The notes beneath the pieces were generated by a model, which worked only from the letters and a program-made list of their open reading frames with translations, had not been told where the DNA came from and made no database searches. 64,000 nt of DNA from an uncultured Lachnospiraceae bacterium (GTDB lineage: Bacteria; Bacillota; Clostridia; Lachnospirales; Lachnospiraceae). A program made the translations under genes and the position numbers. The stretch spans positions 62,001-126,000 of the forward strand of contig CADADA010000002.1 in the NCBI GenBank assembly GCA_902786515.1. The letters run 5' to 3'. Positions 10,701 through 17,825 of this stretch are shown piece after piece. How positions within the stretch are numbered: position 1 is the first letter of the stretch; each line of letters starts with the position of its first letter.

Positions 10701-10974
10701 TGATTACACATCGGGAGTAGACAGACTTCCGGCGTTTCAACAGGAAGTATCAAACATATCGCAGGGCAGTATTAAGAGGTTTTTGGCTGAGGACAGGGGA
10801 ACAGAATTGCTTAAAGAAACTATTGTCGAGCAGAAACAGATATTGGATGAACAGATGATAAAAGAAGCAGAGAATACACCTGAAAAAGAGATGGAAGCTG
10901 CTCGTGAGAAGAAAGCTGAACTTAAAGTACCTGAAGTGGAAAGTTCTCCTCAGTTAGGACCGGCGATGATGTAA
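7702..10974 (+). CDS. Large helical protein with three internal module copies; candidate secretion substrate
   Basis: A protein of about 1090 residues with no signal peptide or membrane segment. The first ~120 residues are a highly charged Asn/Glu/Lys-rich coiled coil. Three copies of the ~100-residue module shared with the 2936 product follow, at about nt 8073-8370, 8440-8740 and 9027-9346; cues are IDPSYIRSSDEFKYFK, VDPFYVKSSNEFKNVK and LDGRFFKAPEEFRNIK. The remainder aligns with the C-terminal half of the paralogue, and the protein ends in GPAMM. The frame is open to a GTG at 7666, but ATG 7702 (or 7708) fits the AAGGA and GGAGA ribosome-binding sequences and the predicted transcription start. 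No known family is recognised. Its own operator-promoter implies co-expression with the T4SS genes. Confidence 0.85.
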   Translation: MKMPDTENNNDNNTGNNDTEEAGKGENEVTKEEEKEEISSEPTAKEQDILYQQRQEQDKEERKKREEEEKRRYEELQKKIDEGNKRNEEQIKRLEEERKKEKEKAEMAMFMQKQTGMTELSRSEFEKHREKIDEGMKEMDKIDPSYIRSSDEFKYFKGSMEEVDRLSKEMTIPATSRELRKFSKAYRTLAEDADNYLDHKKKDKKTSKIARERISFVTEKKQFAEANRDYWKEQYIESLKVKKLDEDNLRTNAQNINDFMDDLDEVDPFYVKSSNEFKNVKDCLKDLNYIAKRMVENPTKEELRNYMLATKRLDKACDQYVTYKGDPANSNSYKRLDFVNDLKEFTQNNSADFEKLAKEKGYEFEFTDFELTYGTGLVEKEPKKPKEVTASKLSDEDLLKEDQSGKSEDKDNEFEEIEGIKSEDFWDREFGDIAKLKGIDEVSLKQNAQLIKELGDDISKLDGRFFKAPEEFRNIKKTAGELKTLADNMASAPGDVTSEQLDAYRQKGSELMEAANVYVNAQETKRNLEKNDKDTIKRIDCAIKVRECMKLNIDSVESLQDDIKKEAEAELKAQKTVNVKDLQAVAKEKEADAYSKQVDLGSDVCKKAYTGNVDVRQMNNPHQYAVTNSGIQALGEMYLMASGDYELEDIVNPDSLKEEKANAGKEVIKHISAGREENQKWLAATVYQGQKKCMNMMDDYAKNFDLTDPSFLQSEECANLGHICQTMNESFKAMDNCKEQYISIAKELDGKDINFGGHRQEMKNDIYLVSTLTSSAKKMHENVVKSEENPENNMLKSKVMENAVIATTTRNLIGEAQKNNPDAAVTGLLRNNEEPERAKNLINGMTNDAKLKEFNGNLSLNQETYDRNFGSIVNGRLFGNVTVAEKDGDITVSNLPSVEKMEKEQTYAKMSDVKLDRIVQEQNRKSEDLLKSGKIDNPNQADVMERAKDSRLKLAELGKKEGELNDADLKLAKGYMKDIVAEKFIAYAANNNIRLDPEAYDYTSGVDRLPAFQQEVSNISQGSIKRFLAEDRGTELLKETIVEQKQILDEQMIKEAENTPEKEMEAAREKKAELKVPEVESSPQLGPAMM

Positions 10975-10992
10975 TAATTTAAAATGTTTTAT

Positions 10993-11028
10993 TTTGTCAC
11001 TGATTTGTCAGTAGTAGCATGTTATTAT
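10993..11028 (+). promoter_or_regulatory. Operator-promoter 3, distal of two in front of the VirB2-like gene
   Basis: TTTGTCA at 10993-10999 and 11004-11010 (two perfect copies, 11-bp period) are followed after 12 bp by TATTAT at 11023-11028. It lies 81 bp upstream of a second copy of the same architecture, giving tandem promoters for the T4SS operon. Confidence 0.85.
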
Positions 11029-11073
11029 AACATATGTAAGATAAAAACACAGTATATCAGGCATATAGATAAG

Positions 11074-11109
11074 ACTGTCACAGTTTTGTCATAGAAGGTT
11101 TGATATCAT
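11074..11109 (+). promoter_or_regulatory. Operator-promoter 4, proximal to the VirB2-like gene
   Basis: ACTGTCA at 11074-11080 and TTTGTCA at 11085-11091 (11-bp period) are followed after 12 bp by TATCAT at 11104-11109. ATG 11144 follows with an AGGAGG site between. The spacing is identical to the other four elements. Confidence 0.82.
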
Positions 11110-11143
11110 AAAATCAAAGAAAATATTTAGGAGGTAGATACTT

Positions 11144-11533
11144 ATGAAAGAGAGATTAAGGAATCTAAAAAGAAAAGTGGTAGGTTTAATGTGTTTGATT
11201 GGTGTTACTATGAACTCCGCGATAACTGCATGGGCATCAGAATCTGCGACTACTGCAAATGGAAGTGCTGATTTTACAAAAGTTTCAGACAAGGTTGTTA
11301 ATTTAATAAACAGTCTTTTGAATCCGATTCTCGCTATAGTAGGAGCAGTCGGAGCTATTTACTGTGTGGTGCTTGGCGTGAAATTTGCAAAGACAGAGGA
11401 GCCACAGGAACATGAAAAGGCAAAGACACATCTTAAGAATGCAATCATCGGTTTTGTTCTTATATTTGTATTGATGCTTGTATTAAAACTCTTGATGCCT
11501 ATTATGCAGACATGGGTTAAGAACAATTCTTAA
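11144..11533 (+). CDS. VirB2-like small membrane protein (pilin/channel subunit of the T4SS)
   Basis: A 129-residue protein. A signal-peptide-like segment (residues ~12-31, ending TAWASES) is followed by two hydrophobic helices: NSLLNPILAIVGAVGAIYCV (about 54-77) and a second at about 98-120. A short basic loop containing EHEKAKTHLKNAIIG lies between them. This is the layout of VirB2/TrbC-type subunits and of the small pilin-like proteins of Gram-positive T4SS loci. It is first in the secretion operon, with two tandem regulated promoters upstream and a long hairpin immediately downstream, consistent with an abundant product. Assignment rests on topology and context, not on a diagnostic motif. 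Confidence 0.75.
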   Translation: MKERLRNLKRKVVGLMCLIGVTMNSAITAWASESATTANGSADFTKVSDKVVNLINSLLNPILAIVGAVGAIYCVVLGVKFAKTEEPQEHEKAKTHLKNAIIGFVLIFVLMLVLKLLMPIMQTWVKNNS

Positions 11534-11552
11534 TACATAAGTTAGTATGTAT

Positions 11553-11605
11553 GTGACAGGCAGGATAAGCTGCACACTAAGGTATTAGTGGCAGCTGCCT
11601 GTTAC
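11553..11605 (+). promoter_or_regulatory. Long stem-loop between the VirB2-like gene and the VirD4 gene
   Basis: ACAGGCAG (11556-11563) pairs with CTGCCTGT (11595-11602). Inside it GCTGC and CACTAA pair with TTAGTG and GCAGC, and outer bases extend the stem to about 11553-11605. No T-run follows, so it is not a standard terminator. It may stabilise the upstream mRNA or partly attenuate transcription. Confidence 0.7.
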
Positions 11606-11689
11606 GATATTCATCTGATATATATTAGCGAATAATAAGTTGGTTTATAGATATGAGATGAGTGTATTCGTCTGAGGAGGTTTTAGGAT

Positions 11690-13690
11690 ATGAAAACTAA
11701 TAAGACTTATAGATGGATTTATCCGTTGATTTTTCTATTTGGAGTTATATTAACCGGAGTTGTCTTAGAGACGATTCTTTTGTATGTGGGAGACTTGGCG
11801 GATGGAAAAGAATACGTATTTTCTTTGGAGGTTTTGTTAAAGCCTCAAACATGGGAATTGGGACTTTTTGCTATGGTAATGTTAAGTATTGTTTATGTTA
11901 TTAATAATATGGACAATCTTGGAATATCAAGTGATAAGATATTTGGAAGCAAAAAGAACGGTGACGTAACCAGTGTTCTGGAAAACAGCAGGTTTATGAC
12001 GAATAAGGAGAGAGATAACAATTTTGCTCCGTTTACTTATGAAACGGCGGAAGAGTGTAAAAATGACGGAGTTCCTGTCAGAGCGATTCTGGATAAAAGA
12101 GGAGTTTTGCATTGTAACTTTATGTCAGGTGCACACTCACTTGTTATCGGTGCTACCGGTTCCGGTAAAACTACCACATTTATCAATCCAATGATACAGT
12201 TGCTTGGAGCAGCGGGTAAAGGAAGCAGCATGATTATGACGGATCCTAAGGGAGAATTGTTTGATATGCATTCGGAATACCTGGTTTCGAGAGGGTATGA
12301 TGTTAAAGTCCTTGATTTACGAGATACATATTCATCAAGCCGCTGGAATCCGTTAGGTGGCATTTGGGATATGTATCAGGATTTTGTAAATGCCGGAAAA
12401 GGGATGAAGGCACACAGAGACAGCATGAAGGATTATCCTGACTTAAAAAGAATGGATGAGCACGAACCGGACGAGGGAGACGTGTGGATTGAATATCAGG
12501 GAATGGCATTTTCTGACCTGAAGCACTGTCAGGATGAGGTAGCAGTTGCAAAACAAAAGATTTATGATGAAATGTATGAAGATTTAAATGATTTTGTATC
12601 TGTTCTTTGTCCTATTACAAATGAGAAAGATCCACTGTGGGAGAAGGGAGCACGTTCCATAATATTGGCGACATGTCTGGCAATGCTTGAAGACTCCCAA
12701 AATCCGGAATTAAATATGACAAAGGATAAATTTAATTTTTTTAATATTAATAAGATATTGACTAATAGTACTGATAACTATTCTGCGTTGAAAAAATATT
12801 TTGAAGGAAGAAGTCCGCTTTCACAGGCAGTGACACTTTCAAGACAGGTGCTTGGAGCAGCTGATCAGACGATGAGCTCTTACATGTCAATAACCTTTGA
12901 TAAGCTGAATATGTTTAATGATCAGGGAATATGTGGCCTTACTTCAGCTACTGATATCAATGCATCACAGTTTGCCGATAAGCCTACGGCGTTGTTTATG
13001 AAGATACCGGATGAGAAGGATACAAGACATGGTCTTGCGGCAGTGTTTATTCTATGCATTTACAAGGCTTTGATTAAGGTAGCATCAGGAAGAGAAGATT
13101 TATCACTTCCGAGAAATGTTTATTTTATACTTGATGAGTTTGGTAATATGCCTAAGATAGAGAAGTTTGATAAGATGATTACAGTTGGCCGTTCAAGAAA
13201 AATATGGTTTAACATGGTTGTACAGTCTTATTCACAGCTTAATGCAGTGTATGGAGAACAGGTTGCGGATATTGTTAAGTCTAACTGTGCGATGAAGATG
13301 TTTATCGGTTCAAATGACATTGGTACATGTAAAGAGTTTTCAGAACTTTGTGGTAATAAGACAGTTAAGACCTCAAGTACATCTTCAAGTACGGGAAGCA
13401 AGACCGGAGAGATGAGCGTATCCACACAGACGCAGGTACGTCCGCTTATTTATCCTTCAGAACTTCAGAAACTTAATAATAAAGAATCAACCGGTAATGC
13501 TATCATTGTTACATTTGGTAATTACCCGTTGATGACAAAGTATACGCCAAGCTATCGTTGTAATTATTATAAGTTTGGTAAGATGGATATGACGGATATC
13601 AGAAGTCATATGTTCAGGGCAGAAGAGGTGTTTTATGATGTTGACGAAAGAAATAAAAAAATACTTGGTGATAAAGAAAAAGTTTCATAA
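11690..13690 (+). CDS. virD4: VirD4/TraG-family type IV coupling ATPase
   Basis: A 666-residue membrane-anchored ATPase that in T4SSs recruits substrates to the channel. Two N-terminal membrane segments lie at about residues 10-34 and 57-72. Walker A GATGSGKTT is at 154-162, the TraG-typical TDPKGELFD follows, and Walker B ILDEFGN is at about 480, followed by the family's GRSRKIWFNMVVQSYSQL. The C-terminal region has a Ser/Thr-rich insert (SSTSSSTGSKTG). No relaxase lies nearby, so the substrate is more likely protein than DNA. The start follows GAGGAGG; the end overlaps the next gene by 56 bp. The family is certain, the substrate is not. Confidence 0.95.
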   Translation: MKTNKTYRWIYPLIFLFGVILTGVVLETILLYVGDLADGKEYVFSLEVLLKPQTWELGLFAMVMLSIVYVINNMDNLGISSDKIFGSKKNGDVTSVLENSRFMTNKERDNNFAPFTYETAEECKNDGVPVRAILDKRGVLHCNFMSGAHSLVIGATGSGKTTTFINPMIQLLGAAGKGSSMIMTDPKGELFDMHSEYLVSRGYDVKVLDLRDTYSSSRWNPLGGIWDMYQDFVNAGKGMKAHRDSMKDYPDLKRMDEHEPDEGDVWIEYQGMAFSDLKHCQDEVAVAKQKIYDEMYEDLNDFVSVLCPITNEKDPLWEKGARSIILATCLAMLEDSQNPELNMTKDKFNFFNINKILTNSTDNYSALKKYFEGRSPLSQAVTLSRQVLGAADQTMSSYMSITFDKLNMFNDQGICGLTSATDINASQFADKPTALFMKIPDEKDTRHGLAAVFILCIYKALIKVASGREDLSLPRNVYFILDEFGNMPKIEKFDKMITVGRSRKIWFNMVVQSYSQLNAVYGEQVADIVKSNCAMKMFIGSNDIGTCKEFSELCGNKTVKTSSTSSSTGSKTGEMSVSTQTQVRPLIYPSELQKLNNKESTGNAIIVTFGNYPLMTKYTPSYRCNYYKFGKMDMTDIRSHMFRAEEVFYDVDERNKKILGDKEKVS

Positions 13691-14723
13691 ACTTTTGTAT
13701 AAAAAGTATGTAATGAAAGTACTACTTGTTGTGACGATGACATTCTCTTTTATCGCTACAGGGATAAATGTGTATGCAGAGCCTGATTACGATGATTCTA
13801 TGGGTTATATAGACGAAATTGATGGCTTGGATGGAGATGATACAATATCTCACAACGAGAAACAGATAGATAGTTATACAGGAGAACCTTTTGCATATTA
13901 TGATGATGATTATAGTGTTGCTTCTAATGTCAGTATGGATGAGAATTGTATCTATGAGGTCTCGTCGTATACCTATATCTATAATTATACAGATTTTGCA
14001 GAAGATGACATAAGAGCTAATGTTTATGACGGAATGATAGTTAATGATACCGTAAGTATTGAGATAAGAGATGACCTTAATTATCAGCTTTATCGTAACG
14101 GTGCAAAGGTGGATTTTGATGATGCTTTTTCGATAAGTGATCCCGGGTATTATATGTTGCAGATTACTACAGATGATGGCCAGATTGAAGAGCCCCTTTC
14201 GTTTACTATTTTGGGTGATTATTCAAATATGATAAATTATATAGCACCAGATGGGTATCAGATAACTAAGGTAATGATGGGAGAGACACCGGTAGAGTTT
14301 ACGACGGGACAGGTAGATTTTACCGAGGAAGGTGAGTACACAGTAAGCTACAGCCTTTCACGTTCAGGGGTTGAATATACCTTCCATACCACGATTGACC
14401 ATACCCCGCCGACTTTGAAATTAAAGGAACTTAACAAAAAAAATCAGGCACGCAGTGCGGTAAGTCTGAAGGATTATAATAATGAGGATATAATTTCAAT
14501 AACTCTTGACGGTGAGAAGATTGATTACAGTGAAAAGATGACTGAATATGGTCAGTATCACATTGTTTTACAGGATAGGGCTGGGAATATGTCAGAATAT
14601 GATTTTGTGATTCTGGTTTATGTAAGTGGGGCAGGAATTGCATTTATGATTTTATTTACAGGTGTTTTTATAGGGCTGGCTGTTTACCTGAAGGTTTCAA
14701 AGAAAAAACTTCGTGTGCGATAG
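13635..14723 (+). CDS. Secreted single-pass membrane protein with Ig-like repeats, T4SS operon
   Basis: A 362-residue protein overlapping the end of the VirD4 gene by 56 bp. The start is supported by AGAGG 6 bp before ATG 13635. A basic N terminus and signal segment end near residue 50 (INVYAEPD). An acidic, Tyr/Asp-rich extracellular region and beta-sandwich, Ig-like segments follow; DHTPPTLKLK is typical of the join between bacterial Ig-like repeats. A C-terminal helix at about 333-353 is followed by a short basic tail (KVSKKKLRVR). The protein is therefore probably anchored with its body outside the membrane. Its place between VirD4 and VirB6 suggests an outer-face channel component. No homologous family is recognised with confidence. 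Confidence 0.8.
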   Translation: MMLTKEIKKYLVIKKKFHKLLYKKYVMKVLLVVTMTFSFIATGINVYAEPDYDDSMGYIDEIDGLDGDDTISHNEKQIDSYTGEPFAYYDDDYSVASNVSMDENCIYEVSSYTYIYNYTDFAEDDIRANVYDGMIVNDTVSIEIRDDLNYQLYRNGAKVDFDDAFSISDPGYYMLQITTDDGQIEEPLSFTILGDYSNMINYIAPDGYQITKVMMGETPVEFTTGQVDFTEEGEYTVSYSLSRSGVEYTFHTTIDHTPPTLKLKELNKKNQARSAVSLKDYNNEDIISITLDGEKIDYSEKMTEYGQYHIVLQDRAGNMSEYDFVILVYVSGAGIAFMILFTGVFIGLAVYLKVSKKKLRVR

Positions 14724-14774
14724 TAGGATGTGTTTTAGAGATTTACTTTGAGAGAAGAGAAAGGAAAGTGAAAA

Positions 14775-17700
14775 ATGTTTGATAGTCTTTTTGAGTGGAT
14801 ATATGAATTGTTTTATTCTCTTGATACGTTAGTTTGCAAAATCCTTTCTATATTGTACAGCGTTTTTGAGGTTTTTGCAGGAATCAAGAAAGTAAAGTAT
14901 GGTTCTACTGATAAATATCTGATAAATGTTTTCTATGACAATAGTATTATTAACCGTGTTTATTGGGGAATGGCACTTATTTCAATTGCATTGTGTTTTG
15001 GCTTTACTATTATGATTGTTATCAAGAAGATGTTTGACCAGGGCGATAAAGTCAAAGGCGGATATGGGGATATTATACGCAGTGGACTTAAAAGTATTCT
15101 TTTTATTCTTTTAATGCAATTTATAATGTTAGCGACAATTACCCTGACTAATACGTTGATGCAGGCGGTTGATGAATTATTTACATATGCTTCCACGGGA
15201 ACAGGATATGAGACAATTACTTTTGATAGTGAAGACTATGCCACGATGGCACGAGTGTTGAATACTATAGGAAATTATTCGGTTAATCCGTCAAGCAGAA
15301 GCAGGTATAATATCAATACGTGTTACAATGATATAAGACAGGATATGTATAAATTATATAAAAAGCATATATTTGAGTACACTTATGTTAAAGAAGATGC
15401 TAAAGGTGAGAGTATAGAATCATGGCAGTCTGTGTTGTCAAGTATAGCCCAGTCACATGATTTGACGAAAGAAGCAGATATTGATGAATATGATGCTGCA
15501 TTGATAGCTTCCATTGGAAATGCCATGGATATAATAACAACGAGTGGCAGTAACTTCAAGCCGTTAAAGGAACAGACATGGAAAAGTGGGAAGACACCGC
15601 TTAGTTCCAAAAATTCGAGTATAGACAGAATACTTTTTTTGACAGGTTCTACTTCAGCAGCAAAGAACGGTCAATATAATAATGATGCTTCGATTTTTGA
15701 TTCTTTGAGGTATCCGTATCTTTCGGGAGAAAAAAATATTTATGATTTAGAGCAGGTTAAAAAGGATTTTGAGATAAATTTTGATTTTGGACACCTTATA
15801 GTTATTATAGGTGGATTGCTTTTATGCAAGCAGTTTTTGGTTTTGGCACTGAATTGTGTGGCAAGAATATTTAATATGATGCTTTTGTACATTATGGCAC
15901 CACCGTTTCTGGCGGTCATGCCTTATGATGAAGGTGGAAAAACAAAACAGTGGACAACAGCATTTGTTGTACAGTCACTTTCGGTGTTTGGTTCGGTTGT
16001 ATCAGTCAGATTACTTATGATTTTTGTACCGGTTATATTTGACTCTAAGATTTCACTCTTAGGTGGAGGTTTTCCAGAGATAATCGCAAAGTTGATTTTC
16101 CTTTTTGGTGCAGCGTTTACATGTAACAAGGCATCAGCGATGATTTCAGGTATTTTGGCAGACAGTGCGGGATTGCAGTCGGTTCAGGCAGGAGATGTCG
16201 GTTCAGGAGCAGCCAGCAGTATGGGGGCTTTGGCTAAAAAAGGAGCTTCAATTGCAGCAAAGCCTATTACAGCACCGCTTGGAGCTTTGGGTTCAAGAGC
16301 GGGAAAGGAACTTGGTGACTGGGCTTATAGTAAGGTTAAACAGGGAGGAGCTGCAGTAGGAAGAGGAATTGGTGCAGGCTTTAAGAAACTAGGAAGTGCC
16401 ATGGGAATCGGAGGAAGTAAGAAGGGTGGTTCTAAGCAGGGGCAGGCAGGAAAGAATAATAATAAATCAGCCGATAAGAAAGAACAAAATGCTTCAAATG
16501 CAAAGAATGATGCAAACACATTAGGATTAAAGAATAATCATGGTGCAGGAGATTCCGGTGGCAAAGACAGTGGACAAGCATCCGGCGGAAATGATGCTGG
16601 AGGAAAAGATGGCGGCTCAGGAAGCAGCAGTCAGCCACAAAACCATAACGGAATGGGAGAATCGGGCTCGAAATCCGGTTCATCAGAAGACAGTGGAAAA
16701 GAAGCCGGCTCAGGAAGCGGCAGCCAGCCGCAAAACCATAACGGAATGGGAGAATCGGGCTCGAAATCCAGTTCATCAGAAGACAGTGGAAAAGAAGCCG
16801 GCTCAGGAAGCGGCAGCCAGCCGCAAAACCATAACGGAATGGGAGAATCGGGTTCGAAATCCGGTTCATCAGAAGACAGTGGAAAAGAAGCCGGCTCAGG
16901 AAGCAGCAGCCAGCCGCAAAACCATAACGGAATGGGAGAATCGGGGGGAAAGAGTTCGGGAAAAGAAAAAGATTTAAGTAATTTATTCGGAAAAGGCTAC
17001 CAAAATAAAATAAAGTCAGGTGGAGGTACAGGAAAAAACAGTACAAAGAATAATTCGAAGCCATCCGGTGGTGGTTCGATAAAGAATAATTCAGGAAGTG
17101 CAAATAAAAACAGTACAAAGAATAATTCAAAGCCGTCCGGTGGTGGTTCAATAAAGAATAATTCAGGAAGTGCAAATAAAAACAGTACACGGAAAAATGG
17201 TGGAGGCAACAATAAAAAAAAGGACTTAAGTAATCTGTTTGGACCTGGATATCAGAACAAATCTAATGCAAAAGCTGGTACAAAAAAATCTGGTGCGGGG
17301 AATAACCAGCCAAAGAATAACAGTGGAGCCGGAAAATCCGGTTCCGGAGGTAATTCGTCAAAAGAAGCAAAAAATGATGGTGATTCATCTGGAGCCGACG
17401 GTAACTCGTCGGGTGAAGGCATAAATGACAGCAGTTTATCAGGAGCAGGTGGAAAGAATTCGGCAAATGAAAAAGATTTAAGTAATTTATTTGGTAAAGG
17501 ATACCAAAATAACATGAAATCAGGTAAAGCTGATGGTACGGCAGACTACGCAGTCAATCAGCCACAGAATCATAGAGAAATGGGCAATTCTGACTTAAGT
17601 GGCAGTAATTCAGACAGAACCGGCTCTAATATTGGAAATGCCAATATTGGAAATGTAAAGGTATCAAGTGGAAATGCACAAAAATTGAATAGAGTTAAGA

Positions 17701-17789
17701 CAGCAAACAAAGTCGGCACATCGAAGATTAAAAATGCAACTATAAGGTCAACAGCTAATGCCAGACCTGTAAATAACCGTAAACACTAA
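14775..17789 (+). CDS. VirB6/TrbL-like polytopic membrane protein with long disordered repetitive tail
   Basis: A 1004-residue protein. The first ~460 residues hold membrane segments at about 60-87, 100-127, 340-388, 394-422 and 438-458, the pattern of VirB6/TrbL channel proteins. From about residue 550 the chain is low complexity (Gly, Ser, Asn, Lys). It has 31-residue repeats built around QPQNHNGMGE (four clustered copies, one degenerate copy near the end), then 24-residue repeats (NSTKNNSKPSGGG), and a 13-residue motif KDLSNLFGxGYQN three times. The tail is probably cytoplasmic and could dock partners. It lies between the Ig-like protein and the VirB4 fusion gene. Channel role is by family analogy. 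Confidence 0.85.
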   Translation: MFDSLFEWIYELFYSLDTLVCKILSILYSVFEVFAGIKKVKYGSTDKYLINVFYDNSIINRVYWGMALISIALCFGFTIMIVIKKMFDQGDKVKGGYGDIIRSGLKSILFILLMQFIMLATITLTNTLMQAVDELFTYASTGTGYETITFDSEDYATMARVLNTIGNYSVNPSSRSRYNINTCYNDIRQDMYKLYKKHIFEYTYVKEDAKGESIESWQSVLSSIAQSHDLTKEADIDEYDAALIASIGNAMDIITTSGSNFKPLKEQTWKSGKTPLSSKNSSIDRILFLTGSTSAAKNGQYNNDASIFDSLRYPYLSGEKNIYDLEQVKKDFEINFDFGHLIVIIGGLLLCKQFLVLALNCVARIFNMMLLYIMAPPFLAVMPYDEGGKTKQWTTAFVVQSLSVFGSVVSVRLLMIFVPVIFDSKISLLGGGFPEIIAKLIFLFGAAFTCNKASAMISGILADSAGLQSVQAGDVGSGAASSMGALAKKGASIAAKPITAPLGALGSRAGKELGDWAYSKVKQGGAAVGRGIGAGFKKLGSAMGIGGSKKGGSKQGQAGKNNNKSADKKEQNASNAKNDANTLGLKNNHGAGDSGGKDSGQASGGNDAGGKDGGSGSSSQPQNHNGMGESGSKSGSSEDSGKEAGSGSGSQPQNHNGMGESGSKSSSSEDSGKEAGSGSGSQPQNHNGMGESGSKSGSSEDSGKEAGSGSSSQPQNHNGMGESGGKSSGKEKDLSNLFGKGYQNKIKSGGGTGKNSTKNNSKPSGGGSIKNNSGSANKNSTKNNSKPSGGGSIKNNSGSANKNSTRKNGGGNNKKKDLSNLFGPGYQNKSNAKAGTKKSGAGNNQPKNNSGAGKSGSGGNSSKEAKNDGDSSGADGNSSGEGINDSSLSGAGGKNSANEKDLSNLFGKGYQNNMKSGKADGTADYAVNQPQNHREMGNSDLSGSNSDRTGSNIGNANIGNVKVSSGNAQKLNRVKTANKVGTSKIKNATIRSTANARPVNNRKH
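16632..16945 (+). repeat. 93-bp in-frame tandem repeats in the VirB6-like gene
   Basis: Just over three copies of a 93-bp unit encode QPQNHNGMGESGSKS and a Ser/Glu/Gly stretch. Successive CAGCC(A/G)CAA starts at 16632 and 16725 give the period. Near-identity of the copies suggests recent expansion or slippage. Confidence 0.9.
17037..17194 (+). repeat. 72-bp in-frame tandem repeats in the VirB6-like gene
   Basis: Two full copies of a 72-bp unit (starts 17037 and 17109) and the beginning of a third (17181) encode NSTKNNSKPSGGGSIKNN and a short linker. They sit between the first and second KDLSNLFG motifs. Confidence 0.88.
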
Positions 17790-17825
17790 AGCAATATATT
17801 ATAATGCATATAGGAGGACATAAAT

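Noticed and set aside
16540..16977. 145-codon reading frame on the + strand in an alternative frame
   Set aside because: It is produced by the 93-bp repeats in another frame, with no ribosome binding site and no domain.
16432..17190. Long reading frame (252 codons) on the - strand
   Set aside because: It lies antisense to the low-complexity repeats of the VirB6-like gene, whose reading frame is well supported; its repeats only mirror those.
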